A stretch of DNA of 64,000 nucleotides from Luzula sylvatica (GCA_946800325.1 OX326958.1:33153314-33217313); one strand, 5' to 3'; positions 1 to 12,249 are shown, numbered from the stretch's first letter. Translations and numbers: made by a program. The notes: a model not told the origin generated them from the letters alone.

Positions 1-1693
1 AAATTGAGTGTTTTTATCATTTGACACTTCAATTTTGTCATTTTTAAAGATAATAGATATTTCCAAAGGTGTTAAACTTCATTTTTGCGCTTTTTATGAA
101 ATGTTTTAAAAAATAGAAATTTATGTGTGTTAGTCTTCTTTTTACGGAGTGTTTTGAGGACAACATGAAAATTTAGTATTTTTCTCATGTTATACTTCAA
201 TTTTGACATTTTTTTGTTGAAAAAAATATAATTGATTTTTTTTAAGGTATTAGTGCATTCTTAAGAATGTTTTGAACATATAGAAATTTGCGTTAACAAG
301 TCTTCTATTACGGTGTATTTTTAGTACAACAAGAAAATCGAGTATTTTGATCTTGTTACACGCCAATTTTAATATTTTTTTTGGAAAATAAGATAGTTCA
401 TCTTTTTGAAGGTGTTAGACTTCACTTTTTACATTTCTATGAAATGTTTAAAAAATAGAAATTAGTGTGTGACGGAGTATTTTTAGGACAACATGACAAT
501 TAATTTATTGTTTTTCTCAAGGTACACTTCAATTTTCACATTTTTTTGGAAAAAGGATAATTGATATTTCGGAAGTTATTAGACCTCACTTTTTGAATTT
601 TAGGAATTTTTTTAAAAACTAGCAATTCGTGTGTGTTTGTCTTCTGTTTGGAGTATTTTTAGGAAAACATGAAAGTTCAGTATTTTTCTCATGTTACATT
701 TCAATTTTGATATTTTTTTGAAAAAAAAATAATTCATTTTTTTGAAGATTTCACTGTTTGCATTCTTAATGAATTTTTCAAAATATAGAAATTTGAAAGA
801 ATTTGTCTTTCTATTAAGGTGTATTTTTAAGACAACATGAAAATTGAACATTTTTTCTCAGTTCACACTTTAATTTTCACATTATTTGGAAAACATGATA
901 GTTGATATTTTTGAAGGTGTTATACTTAACTTTTTGAATTTTTATGAAATGTTTTAAAAAAATAGAAATTTGTGTGTATTAGTCTTAGTTTACGGAGTAT
1001 TTTGAAGACAACATGAAAATTGAGTATTTTGCTCATGTTACACTTCAATTTTGACATTTTTTTTAAATAAGGATAATTGATATTTTCGAAGGTGTTAGAA
1101 ATCACTTTTTCAGTTTTTTGAAATGTTAAAAAAAAAATTGTGTGTGTTAGTCTTCTGTTATAGAATATTTTGAGGACAATATGAAAGTTGAGTACTTTTC
1201 TCATGTTACACTTCAATTTTGACATTTTTTTGAAAAAAGGATAATTGATTTTTTTAAGATATTAGACTTCACTTTTTCATTCTTAAAAAAAATTTGAACA
1301 CATAGAATTTTGAGTGTATTAGTCTTCTATTAAGGTCTATTTTTTGGACAACATGAAACTTGATATTTTGCACATGTTACCCTTCAATTTGGATATTTTT
1401 TTTGGAAAATAGGATAGAAGATATTTTGGAAGGTGTTGGACTTCACTTTTTGCATTTTTATGAAAATGTTTTAAAAAATAAAAATTGGTGTGTGTGTTAG
1501 TCATATATTATAGAGTATTTTGAGGACAACATGAAAATAGAGTATTTTTCTCATGTTACATTTCAATTTTGACATTTATTTGAAAAAAAGATAACTCATA
1601 TTTCTCAAGGTGTTAGACTTCACTTTTTTCATTTGTATGAAATGTTTTAAAAAGTAGAAATTTGTATGTGTTGGTCTTCTATTATGGAGTATT
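1..1693. repeat. Tandem satellite, ~170-bp monomer (left block)
   Basis: About ten tandem monomers of roughly 170 bp. Each contains a recognisable 'gaggacaacatgaaaattga' core, seen near 153, 488, 663, 832, 1007, 1175, 1347 and 1527, followed by a 'ctcatgttacacttcaattt' segment. Two monomer types can be told apart. Type A has 'cattcttaag...gaacatatagaa' and 'tattacggtgtattttt'. Type B has 'tatgaaatgttttaaaaaatag' and 'gttacggagtattttgagg'. Type A occurs near 246, 756 and 1275, which suggests a B-A-B trimer of about 515 bp. Small proteins read from the minus strand here are only low-complexity frames of the repeat. The array resumes at 13464, on the far side of the CACTA insertion. Confidence 0.9.
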
Positions 1694-1749
1694 CACTACA
1701 AAAATACTGGCATTTCGAAGCATTCGCATATGCTGTTGAATGCATGTAT

Positions 1750-3646
1750 TAATGCTGTTATTTACATTTGACAGCATAAGCTAAAAATGCAATCCGGGCT
1801 GGTGCCCTCTATTCTTACAAATGCATTTTGCTTTCCAAATTCCACCTCAACTTGCATCTACATTTCAATTCCAAAAAGCCTGCCTTGCTTGGAACTGACA
1901 AGCCGCTGTTCTTCATTTACTAATTAATTACAATTAAGTCCCTATATTACTAAATAATTACAATTACCTATAATTTCAGCGAAATCAACTCTTAAACTCG
2001 TTCAATTTGCCACACACCGGTCATGCAATCCTTGTACCAACCGGAATGTAGACTGGACAATTATGGCCATCCATATATATCCCAGCTATAATAAATAATA
2101 TAAGAAATAATGTAAGCAAAAAGAACAGCACAATATGTAATTTTGCATATCAGCCCCAACAATTCAAATATCCAATCCCATAATATATAATTTTGAATAT
2201 CTACCACGGCAATCAAAATATGAAATTTCACAAACTAGCCCCTGCATTACTGGATATTCGCAAGTCAACCTATATTTTTTTTATTTTGCCTATCAGTACA
2301 CCACCACAAAAGAATCATAAAATCCTCTAAGTGCTTTCACCACAATAATACGGGCTTACGTTGCATTATGCTTAAATTGCAAAATGACCCCCCAAGTGCT
2401 TTCATTTTATTCTACTACTTGTGCAACATCATCCTATCTATATTGTCATAATATCAGAAAAATGTACAATTGTGGAAAGCGCATTATATAAAAAGTCCTC
2501 GATTATGCAATAAAAAAATTCATGTAATACATTTTGGCTCACTTAAACCATTAGTTGTACAATTATGATTAAGTATCTCCAATGATATTAACATCAAATA
2601 TAAACCATTTTTGCTTAATGCCAGTCCATCACATTTGTAAATCAACCCTAATTTTGCATATCATTTAAGGGTATATATGCAAAATCTGCTACCTTAAGTA
2701 TAGGTGAAACCTAGAATAAACAAATGGAATAGCTCTACACAAATAATTGTGAAATGTAATTATCAATTTCTGAAAAATGTACCTCCCGACATGGATAAAT
2801 TATTTGTCTCTCGCTGGATTATTCGCTATTTTGCTGCATAACCTGTTTGAAAAATACAATTCAAGTGGTAAATAGGAAAAATAAAATAAAGTAATATAAA
2901 TATTATTTTGTTTAGAACTTAGGACTTGGTTATTAGAGCCAAAATAATGATAATTAGGATTAATTTACCTATCTTTGGGTACCACCAGTACCACTCTGGT
3001 AGCAAATGGTCACAATATCTTCGGGTTTGGAGGGCCGGAATGGTTGTATATTTATTTGCCCCTAATTAAATAAAATGAAAATATAATTAACTATAATGAA
3101 ATTTACAGTTCCTAAAAAAATTAAATAAATAAAAAAATAACCTCAGAAATTAACTCGGAGAAAGAAATAACTCGAACTCGACCCCATTACTTGAGGCTTA
3201 TTTTCTTCGGTTCCTCCAACCTGAATTACCAAAATTATAAAAGCAATGCAAGTTGAGCATTATTAAATGTGTAAAATACTAAATTGTATAATTTGCATAC
3301 CACTCTTAAGATACACAGGTTGGCATTTGTTCTGTGTGACGCTCGAAAACTGCAAAATAATCCCTCGCTTGAGAAATAATTAAGTCACAGAAGAAGAGAA
3401 ACCACAAAGCAAATGATGAAAAATGAAATTGAAACAGCCAAGGAAATAAATATAACATTTTTGTACGATATAACTAAATATAACATTTTGTCTGATGTTA
3501 GATTTTTGAGTTCATAATTCGGAAGTTCTTGGCAGAGAAAAAAAATCATAGAAAAAAAAATCAAAACAGCCAGCCAAAACACCTTGAGATTCTTTAGGAA
3601 ACACAAAATATCATATATATATTGATATACTTTTAAAACTCAAAAA
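1750..3646. other. CACTA left interior, no gene recognised
   Basis: AT-rich sequence inside the CACTA element with no convincing reading frame. Short segments resemble exons but none could be linked to a known family. Confidence 0.6.
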
Positions 3647-3676
3647 CTAGCTTTTCCCCCCGCGCGATTGCGCGGG
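3647..3676 (-). mobile_element. Helitron 3' terminus A (minus orientation)
   Basis: Read on the minus strand, a GC-rich hairpin (stem CCCGCGC/GCGCGGG at 3659-3665 and 3670-3676, loop of 4) is followed by a short spacer and CTAG at 3650-3647. The next base is T, as expected for Helitrons, which end in CTRR and insert between A and T. The body would extend to higher coordinates. The 5' TC end was not located; the ordinary AT-rich sequence up to about 4.6 kb may belong to it. Confidence 0.6.
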
Positions 3677-4673
3677 AGTCTTCGAGTTTGTTATGATGTA
3701 ATTTTTCCTAATATGTTATTGGATTTTACGTTTTATTGCCAGATTGTTCACACATCTGTATTTTGGTGTATTTTTTACTCCCTATCTTTTTTGGATATTG
3801 TAAAAAAAAATTCTATGTTTTTGTATATTTAAAAAAAAAAAACTCTACTAAATTTTTGTTTCTCTTATGGATGATATTCACTTCTCCTTTTGCCAAAGAC
3901 TCTTTAATCTTCATACGTAATGATTAATTTTTTTTTTATTATTAATTTTAACCAAATTCGTAAACAATAATAATAAAATATGTAATAATAAATAAACACA
4001 TTGAAAACATATCGTAAAAGAATATCTATTTAAACATCCATTTTTTTTTTTCGTTGTCCGATTATTTTAGTAATAATTTTATGATTTTATATTTTTATCT
4101 ATTGTAAAATAATATATTGTAAAAGAATATCTATGTTGTGTTCTTTTTATCATTATTTTGTGTTAGTTTTTCAGGAAAAAAATATAGAAGTCAAATATAT
4201 ATAATGTATGAAATATTAAAATTGTATAAATATAATATATAATAATTTTTTTAATTATTGTATGCTCCAAAAATATGAAGATTTTTTTAAATTAATAGAA
4301 ATTTTTTTTTTTTAATTACTACATATATAAATTTAGGTGTTTTTATAATATCTAATAATTTAAGGAGTTTTTTGAAATTTTTCCGTATATAATTTATAAA
4401 AAAAAATATGAATGAACTTGATCCACGATGGACCAAAATTCATGTAATTTTTTAATTAGTGGGTTTATATAGATTATGTTAAAATAAAAAATCATATATT
4501 ATAGATCTTTTTGATCAAGATCAAGTGGTCCACATTAAAAGGATGATATGACCTTTTGTGAGGACTTTAATTTCTCTAAAAAAAAAAAAGGGTAAATATC
4601 ACATTAACTGAAACCGGTAAGAAGACCAAAAGGCTAAAAATAAATTATTAATAATATTAATTATAATTAGTAT

Positions 4674-5608
4674 GTTGATATCCATGATAATGATAAGAAA
4701 TCAATCATAATTAAAGTGAGAAATTCAAATATAAAAAAGTGAAAAGGTAAAGGATGACGTGGAGCAAGCATAGAAGAGCAATTTTCTTAACTTTATAAAT
4801 ATCAAAAAATTTAAATTAAAACTAAAAAGGACCAACATATAAATGATATTAATTGTATATAGTTGATATCCATGATAATGATAAGAAATCAATCAGAATT
4901 AAAGTGAGAAATTCAAATATAAAAAAGTGAAGAGGTAAAGGATGACGTGGAGCAAGCATAGAAGAGCAATTTTCTTAACTTTATAAATATCAAAAAATGT
5001 AAATTAAAACTAAAAAGGACCAACATATAAATAAAAAGGACCAAAATATAAATTCAAATGTTAGAAAGGACCGAAATTTAAATAAAAAAGGACCTGAATG
5101 TTAATAAAAAGGACCAAAGTGTAAACAAAAAATAAAAAAGACCAAAATATAAATTCAGAAATGTAAAAAAGGACCGACATGTAAATAAAAGAGGATCAAT
5201 GTGTAAATGAAAAGGACCAAAATGTAAAATTTTAAACTAAAAAGGACTAAAATATAAATAAAAAGGACCAAAATGTAATTTTTCAAACTAAAAAGGACCA
5301 AAATGTAAATTAAAAAGGACCAAAATGTGAATTAATTTTTTTTTTCGAAAAGGCCCCTGGTGACGAAGAGGACCAAAATGTAATTTTTTTATACTAAAAA
5401 GGACCAACATGTAAACAAAAAGGACCAAAATGTAATTTTTAAACTAAAAAGGACCATAATGTAATTAATTTTTTTCACAGAAAAGACCTTGGAACAGTAA
5501 CAGTCATGAACAGTATTATGAACAGTGTATTGTAAACAGTAGCGATGAACAGTGTTGGCGACGTGGCCTCATGTATGATCAGCAAAAAGAGTAAAATTAT
5601 ACTAATTA
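4674..5608. repeat. Dispersed repeat with 'aaaaaggaccaaaatgtaaat' periodicity, copy 1
   Basis: A 187-bp unit beginning 'gttgatatccatgataatga' occurs twice in tandem (about 4674 and 4861). It is followed by many short irregular repeats of the type 'aaaaaggaccaaaatgtaaat' and a tail of 'gaacagt' repeats that ends 'gcaaaaagag...actaatta' at 5608. The same arrangement, including the internal duplication, is present at 22955-23970, so this is one dispersed element family. No coding capacity is visible and terminal repeats were not identified, so the class is unknown. Confidence 0.75.
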
Positions 5609-5883
5609 CTAGCTTTTTCCCCGCGCAATTGCGCGGGCGTTTTCTAGTTTTTTTATTCTATTTTTTTTGTTTTATTATTTTTCTTTTCTTGTTGTGTGGC
5701 GTAAATATGTCTTGCAATGTACTTGTGGCCTTTTGAAATGTGAAAATATCAGAAATTGTTGTATGAATATCTGACAATTTTCAAAATTACCATTACAAAT
5801 TGTAAAATTATCCACTATATCACTACAATGCAAAAATAAAATAGTAAAAACTCAACAAACCAATGAAATATAATCTTTAAAAT

Positions 5884-6340
5884 GTCGAATTTTAAAATAT
5901 AAAATATACCCTTCCAGACCTCAACATGTCTCAAATTATCCTCCCAAAACTACAGCTATAAATTTAAAATAGTTTTCGACGAATATGATTCTTTTAACTT
6001 TCTGGAAGGGCAAATATGAAATTTTTCCAATAAAAACTATATGGTACCTCGTCGGTAGTTTTAGACAGCGGCTCGAGAATTGATGTAACCAAAAAGAATA
6101 TGATTATTCTGTTGTTGTCTACGATAAACCAAAAAGAAAATCAGAATACAAAATATCGAATATACCCTTGCAAATTTTAAAATATCAAATATACCCTTCC
6201 AAACCTCAAAATGTCTCAAATTATCCTCGCAAAACTACAGCTATAAACTTAAAATAGTTTTCGAAGAATATGATTATTTTAACTTTCTGGATGGGCATAT
6301 ATGAAATTTTGACAATAAAAACTATATGGTACCGTATCGA
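5884..6340. repeat. Direct duplication of ~165 bp inside Helitron B
   Basis: The segment at about 5884-6056, containing 'cccttccagacctcaa', 'caaaactacagctataaa' and 'aaactatatggtacc', is repeated with minor changes at about 6174-6338. The intervening 120 bp are single copy. Confidence 0.7.
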
Positions 6341-7067
6341 TAGGTTCAATGTTTCGATAGAGTGACTTGATAACTGATAAAGAAGCTACATATTCATGAA
6401 TGCGATAAAGAATAAGCGCCTGTAAACAAACAACACCACATTAAATAACCAATATTTTATTGTATCAAGTATATCCTCAACGAAAAGATAAGAACACGTT
6501 TAAAATACTTACAATATTAAACGTTACAACAGAAGTATCGAACACGTCTGCGAGTATCAGGATCACACAACCCGAACCAGAAATGCGATGAATTCATCGT
6601 ACCGGTTTCGCTCGATCATGAACCCGTACCAGTACTGGTAGATTCGGACTGTTCATTCAATGTTTCTGCGAGTTCTTCGCATCTGTTCTGTATAAATAAT
6701 TTGTTGCATTAAATTTTATTGTATAACACAATTTTGATATACGCATTAAATTCATGTTATTTATTAATCCATGCATACAAATGCTCAATTAGTTGCTAAG
6801 AATAGATATGGTTTAGACTTTAGTAACTAACCTTAATTTTCTCAAGAATTTCTAGAAGATTCTTTGGATCGATTGGATTGCTAATCTCGCAGAAACATTG
6901 ACCAACATTTATGTTATGAAGCACCTGAAAAGTTTCCGAAAAAATTACATAGATTAATTAACTCAAAAAATGGAATACGTATTAGGCCTTTTGCAAATAA
7001 CTCATAAAAAAAAAATCAAAAACGCAAAGTAATTATGTAAAATTAAAACTGAAAAGTAGTAAATTAC

Positions 7068-7838
7068 CCCATCCAAGAAATTTATTTCCGATTCTCTTGA
7101 ATTTCTTTTTGTTCTTCTTATCAGATTTCTTTGCTATGAATTTCTGACATTATCGAATGACAATTATATAAAATTAATTTATCAACAAATAATATTAGAA
7201 ATAAAGACTTTTTTGCTCAAATTGTGCTCGAGTAATGCTCATATTAGTCGTTTCACCAGGCATAAGTGGACTTCCATCAAAAACTTGAGCTACCAGAGGA
7301 ATCGAGTTGTACATATCTTCATTGTGATTATTATCAAGATTAAATATGAATGTACCTGGTTTAATGTTGTAATCGTGCCGCATATTTTTTTCATTGCTAT
7401 CTCTCCAATCAAAACAGCTACCTAGTTTCTCCTGCAATTAAAAAACAAAACTATGTACTTAGGAAGTAAAAAAATAATATTTTCAGATGAATTAGAAAGT
7501 TAAATAAGAGAAAGGGAAAAAAAAAGTGGTCGCAATCTGTGAAAATCGAAAATTTGAAGGAAAAAAAGCTAAAAGATATCTATTTTAGAACAAAAAAGTA
7601 TGTTCCCGAAAATTTTCGCCTCAAATTTACAAAAAAATGAATATGAGCAATTTAGAAGGCAGAAATTCATAAAAAAAATCACCAAATCAGAAGATAAAAA
7701 AAAAAAAATCAGCAAGTTAGGGTTAGCGCAAAACCTGCGAATTTCTGTTGATTCCCACTTGTGTAGGTTTAGGGTTATGCTCTTTCCGCCGACGAAGAGG
7801 CGTCGCATGATTCCCCTTCTCACTCGTCGTCTAGCCAT
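7068..7838 (-). pseudogene. Unidentified spliced gene fragment inside Helitron B
   Basis: On the minus strand, an exon at 7431-7209 (begins EKLGSCFDWRDS, contains PLVAQVFDGSPLMPGETT) is bounded by an AG acceptor and a GT donor. It joins in frame to an exon at 7143-7068 that is rich in lysine (KKSDKKNKKKFKRIGNKFLGW). An upstream stretch from 7838 (MARRRVRRGIMRRLFVGGKS) ends at a good donor, but it does not join in phase to the 7431 exon. Downstream segments around 6928-6832 and 6687-6615 look exon-like, but direct splicing after 7068 gives an early stop. I do not recognise the protein family. It lies in the same orientation as Helitron B, which fits a captured host-gene fragment. It could also be a low-complexity coincidence. 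Confidence 0.4.
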
Positions 7839-8141
7839 ATCGCACCTCTTCGTCTCCTCGCGTCTAGGGTTTCAGGCAGCTGGGATTTCTTAAAGAGAGC
7901 ACATGGGTATATCTGATTTGGGCATAATAACAAATTTGAATGAAATTGGTGTTGTGTGGACCACCATAGGAAGAATTAATCAATATGTCTTGGTGTTCAT
8001 GGACCAAGTTCATTATACTTTGAACGGGTGAGATCAATTCTCAAATTTTAACCCTGAATCGGATGGCTGAGAACCCACTGATGACGTGGAGGGTCAAGAA
8101 GACGGGAATTTCCCTAAAATTATAATTATCTATAATAATAT

Positions 8142-8838
8142 GACACTAACCAACCAATAAATAGAAACATGTCAAGATGTGTAGTACTTCTAACTTGAAA
8201 TCATCTCAATCTCGATAAAAACTCAGAAAGCAGTCCACTCATGCATTTCACCAAACACTTTGAGGCTCTTATTGTTTCAACATAATTACTTGTGTAAAAT
8301 TATAAAGAAAACAGCTTCAGTTTCTAATGGAACCGTGGAAATAGTCACAGTAAATCGAAATAACCAAATAAAAGATCTGAAGGGGAAAAAAGAAAACAAA
8401 ACCAAATTAAAAATGCATACATAAAAGAAACTTTTACTTACAAAATCATTGAGTCATTGCTTTTCTGTTGTTCATTCCCACATATACCCCCATCGCCAAA
8501 TAGATATCGATACATAAGTAAATTATTAACCAACAAAGACGTAACCCCAATCGTCAAACCAAGATAGAAAAACACACAGTGAGAAGATTTATTTGGTTCC
8601 AAGAAATGGTGATATCACGAAGCGGTAAGTAAATATTTGAGATATGGCGCCAAGATTTGACCAATTTTGGTAAGGCGCGAGTGAGATGGCGCCTATATTT
8701 CACCAAAATTAGTGCCGCGCTCGAGAGTATGGGTCGATGTAGATGACAGCATTAGTTGGCGAGAGTGAGGATGTTGAGGCGTGAGGGGATTATTAGGCCC
8801 GTACGTGAGAGACGGGTGTGGTGTGGTGTGGGCGTGTG
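8142..8838. other. CACTA interior between Helitron B and the hAT, no gene
   Basis: No reading frame of note. A GC-richer stretch at 8630-8830 contains two GGCGCC motifs and leads into the hAT target site GGCGTGTG at 8831-8838. Confidence 0.5.
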
Positions 8839-10222
8839 CAGGCCCGGCCCTGGCGTTTGGCCGAGTTGGCAGGCGTCACAGGCCTCCCATTTACGATAGG
8901 CCTCCATTTTTTTTTTCATAGCATAACCTTCTTACGTTAACCAATCTTACGTTAACCAAGTTACTTCTTTCTCTCTTTCTTTCTTTCTTCCTAGCTACTA
9001 GCGACTCTATCAGCCAAGAATGCTCTCAACCCTCGACGGCGACCCTGGAGGCCTGGACCCTCGAGGCCTCGACCCGCGACGGTCACGCGATTAGGGTTTC
9101 TCTTTCTCTTTGTCAACCAGCACGTCTCTCTCTCTCCGCGTTTCTGTCGAGTTCGAGCGAACCCTAGGCGATTCAGACGCGATTTTTGCGATTGCACTGC
9201 GGCGACGATCCGACGACACGACCAACGACAACAAGCGGCGACGATCTCTCCTGCAGGTCTTTATCTCGAAGTAAGTTGTAATCTCTCTCTATTCTCTTGC
9301 ACATATTCAGTAATCTCTTTTTTTTGTCTATTCCTTGAATCTTTGCCTAATCTTTTGATGATATCTCCTGATTTTGTGTTGATTTTCAGCTCGGTATTCC
9401 TCGACAACGTGCACTGGTGAATTTCAACCCCTGATTTGCCCTAATTGTGCCCTGATTTCAGCCCCAATTTCAGCATCTGATTTCGCAATTAATTCACAAA
9501 TTTCAGCACCTGATTTCAGCACCTGATACAGGTGGAGACATGTAAGGATCGAACAGGGACTTTTTTGCAAATTTCGTAATTTAATTGTTTATTATTATCA
9601 GGACATGACGAATTAGATGGAGCGTTTATGGGAGGAAGAGGATTCGGTACCGCAATGACCGCTCTCATCGACTATCTCTCTTCTGAATACGGCCCCACTT
9701 TCGCTCTCGGTACATTAAATTAAACAAATCACTCAAATTACTTAATTTTTTTAATTTTTATTTTATTGAAGCGAGAGTATTTGCATTTATATCTGGGGCT
9801 CCGGATTATAGGATGGGCCAACTAGACACGATAAGATACGGCGAACAATACGCTTCTAGAAGAGAAGATCCCGATCGCTTTTTGCTCCCCGAACAAACCC
9901 CCTTTTATCGCGATTTGGTCCTTTTCTCAACCCTCAAAACTCTCCAGGGACCTATTTGCAAAAATGTTAAAATTTTCAATTTTTTTATCAGGCTGCAGAA
10001 GCTGTGCAATGAGGAGTATGCGTGGATTTATTTGCTGTTACGGACGAATACACAGATTTAGCTTCTTTAAAATTTCTAAGCATTCTTAAAACTACGATGT
10101 TACAACTCTACAAAAAAGTTCGGTATTTAAATTTAAGGTCATAATATATTCTATATTCATGAAATTGTAGTATTATTTATCATTACTCGTCACAGGCCTC
10201 CAAAATTGCAGGACTGGGACTG
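8839..10222. mobile_element. hAT-type DNA transposon, non-autonomous, carrying a SEC23-like fragment
   Basis: The terminal inverted repeats are CAGGCCCGGCCCTG (left) and CAGTCCCAGTCCTG (right, reverse-complemented), matching at 11 of 14 positions. An 8-bp target duplication, GGCGTGTG, lies at 8831-8838 and 10223-10230 and is identical on both sides. These are hAT hallmarks. There is no transposase. A subterminal motif, 'gtcacaggcctcc', occurs in direct orientation near both ends (about 8875 and 10191). The cargo is a fragment of a SEC23-like gene with introns (9602-10081). Upstream of it, 8985-9420 is a pyrimidine-rich, GC-richer stretch that looks like a 5' untranslated region. Confidence 0.88.
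9602..10081 (+). pseudogene. SEC23-like COPII coat gene fragment captured by a hAT element
   Basis: Three exon pieces read in order with their introns still in place. Exon at 9602-9710 gives FGTAMTALIDYLSSEYGPTF. Exon at 9771-9917 continues ARVFAFISGAPDY then GQLDTIRYGEQYASRREDPD and LLPEQTPFYRDL. Exon from 9992 gives GVCVDLFAVTDEYTDLASLK. The introns 9711-9770 and 9918-9991 are GT...AG. This matches the trunk region of plant SEC23-type proteins, the GTPase-activating subunits of the inner COPII coat on the endoplasmic reticulum; the divergent plant SEC23G-like group is the best match from memory. A TGA at 10007-10009 interrupts exon 3 (EAVQ-stop-GVCV) and homology stops after FLS, so no working protein is made. 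Retained introns show capture from genomic DNA, not from a messenger RNA. Confidence 0.85.
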
Positions 10223-10670
10223 GGCGTGTGGCAGAAGGGGGTGGCCGAGGTACCGACCTACAGGGTCTGTGCTGTGCATGATAGGGTTTGGGTTGGGGAG
10301 AAGGTCCCAGCGTGAGGGCTTTTAGTTTTCAAATAAATGGGCTGGGCTGGGTATGGCAATTTTTTTTTTGAAAAAAAGCTCACTTTTGCTTCCTGAACTG
10401 TACAAAAAAGTACAAGTTGCCCCCCAAACTTTAATTTTGTTCATTTTACCCCCTGAATTCTCGATTTTGCTCACTTTTGCCCCTTCCATCAGTTAACTGC
10501 CCAGTCAACAGTTAAGTGATGACGTGTCAGTGTGACGTGGCAATTTTTAGTTGATTGTATTGATGACATGACAAACTCAGTCAGCAGTTAAGTTGCCCCC
10601 CAAACCCACCCATTTAATCCAAACCCAAACCCATTACATTAACCCTCTCTCTCTCAATCTCAACCCGATC

Positions 10671-10682
<12 letters not shown>

Positions 10683-10701
<19 letters not shown>

Positions 10702-10768
10702 GGACGCTAACTATGGCCCTCGCTCTCTCGCGCGAAGCTTGAATAACTCTCTCTCTCTCGACGCTGAC

Positions 10769-10847
<79 letters not shown>
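10683..10847. repeat. (CT)n microsatellite in the left MULE arm
   Basis: Long pyrimidine dinucleotide tract interrupted by short unique bases. It mirrors the (GA)n tract in the right arm. Serine-leucine reading frames across it are artefacts. Confidence 0.9.
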
Positions 10848-10851
<4 letters not shown>

Positions 10852-11256
10852 CATCGCTTCTCTCTCTCCGGTGACCTCTCTCTCTCTCGCTCTTTCTCTC
10901 TCTTTCGAACTGGGTTTTTTTTGTGCTGAAATTAGAGTTTTTGTGCTGAAATTAGTTTTTTTTTTTGTTGCTGAAATTAGTGTTTTTTTGCTGAAATTAG
11001 GGTTTTTTTTACCCTAATTTGCTGAAATTAGTGTTTTTTTTTGTGCAATTTCAATTAATTTCAGTCCAATTAATTTTAATTTCAGTAAATTAGGGTTAAT
11101 TTCAGTCAAATTATGGTTAATTTCAGCAAATTATGGTTATTTTCAGCAAATTGGGATTTTTTTTGTGCAATTTCAGGGTTATTTAGTGAAATTTCAGCAG
11201 AATTTCAACAAATTTCAGGATTTGTGGCATTGCGGCTAATTCAATTTATTCACTAG

Positions 11257-11554
11257 ATACACAAGAGGAGGCGGCACAAGCGTATGATCTAGCAGCAATA
11301 GAATTCAGAGGTCCCGATGCAGTGACCAACTTCGACTTGAGCTGCTACTTAGAGAACAACAATGCTCGGATTCGGACGATGATTTGGTTGGAGATCTTAT
11401 GTGCAGTCTTTGCATGGAACAACAACAATGCTTTGAGAAAGATGTGAAGATCGGTGATGTGGAAATGGACGGCTCGGATTCGGACGATCCGCTTGATGTG
11501 TTTGATACTGATCGGTTCGAGGATGACGTGGCGAGCCTCTTTGATGGGAATTAG
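11257..11554 (+). pseudogene. AP2 (WRI/ANT-type) transcription-factor fragment captured by a MULE
   Basis: After an intron-like region ending 'ttcactag', the plus strand encodes TQEEAAQAYDLAAIEFRGPD followed by AVTNFDLSCYL. This is the C-terminal half of an AP2 DNA-binding domain as found in WRINKLED1- and AINTEGUMENTA-like factors, where 'EEAA.AYD.AAI..RG..AVTNFD' is the signature. The reading then passes into an acidic tail in another frame (about 11379-11554: DDLVGDLMCSLC then SDSDDPLDVFDTDRFEDDVA and a TAG stop) that could be the end of the same source gene. The motif 'ctcggattcggacgat' occurs twice (near 11366 and 11479), hinting at an internal rearrangement. The N-terminal half of the domain is absent, so it cannot act as a normal factor. 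Confidence 0.75.
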
Positions 11555-12249
11555 GGTTTTGGACTTGGAATTATCTCTGTATTTTGTGGTGTTTAGTTCT
11601 TATAATTTGTAATCTATGTCTGTTTTAGGGTTTTGTATGTCATGATGTAATGTAACTTTTTGTGGGCTGTGGAGTTAGTAATTTTGATTTAATCAGGTTA
11701 ATATGATTAAAAAATATTTAGTTTTAGCAATATTAAGATACAGAAATAAATGGAATTTATATGAACATCAATTTTTTACTATCTTCTACGGTTCTATATA
11801 GATGTCTATGGTTTCCTCGATACAAAAGAACGAAATATGGTACACCAGTACAATATTGAAAATATGAAATAACAAAATCAAGAACTAGAAAATATGGTAC
11901 ACTCATTCACATTCACATTCAATCTAAAAAAGCGGGTACCAATACAATCAAGCTCCATTATCGCATCCAAACTTCTTCGACATTCAAATTGGAGATTTAC
12001 TTCTAAGGTCACCAACTTCAAGCTCCATTATCGCATCCAATCCCGAATATATCAAATTCCTAATCTGAAAATTAGTTCAAAAATTAAATTGAACTCAATA
12101 TAATTAAATAGAAGTAATAATTCTCAATTTCAGAAAAATCCAGATAATTAAATAGAAGTAATAATTAAAGACTGAGCTTGAGAATCGCATCGGCTTCGCT
12201 CGCTTGAGAACCCCCGCACTCCCCACCAGAACCCCCTGACCCCCCCCCC

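Larger units (their letters stand above)
5609..8141 (-). mobile_element. Helitron B, minus orientation (3' end firm, 5' end tentative)
   Basis: On the minus strand an 18-bp perfect palindrome, CCCGCGCAATTGCGCGGG (5637-5620), is followed by GAAAAAG and CTAG ending at 5609, next base T. This is the canonical Helitron 3' structure. The shared repeat copy 1 stops exactly at 5608, which supports 5609 as a true border. The 5' end is placed near 8141 because the minus strand there begins 'TCATATTATTATAGATAATT' and runs into 'GGGAAATTCCC', as many plant Helitron 5' ends do. The base before TC is G rather than the expected A, so this border is uncertain. On the plus strand, hairpin-cgttttCTAG-T (ending at 5647) could also serve as a Helitron end. 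Confidence 0.55.

Noticed and set aside
612..1225. Several 80-100 residue minus-strand frames with similar sequence
   Set aside because: All are the same phase of the AT-rich satellite and resemble each other only because the DNA repeats.
10739..11017. Long Ser-Leu reading frame on the plus strand
   Set aside because: Produced by the (CT)n microsatellite in the MULE arm; no conserved sequence.
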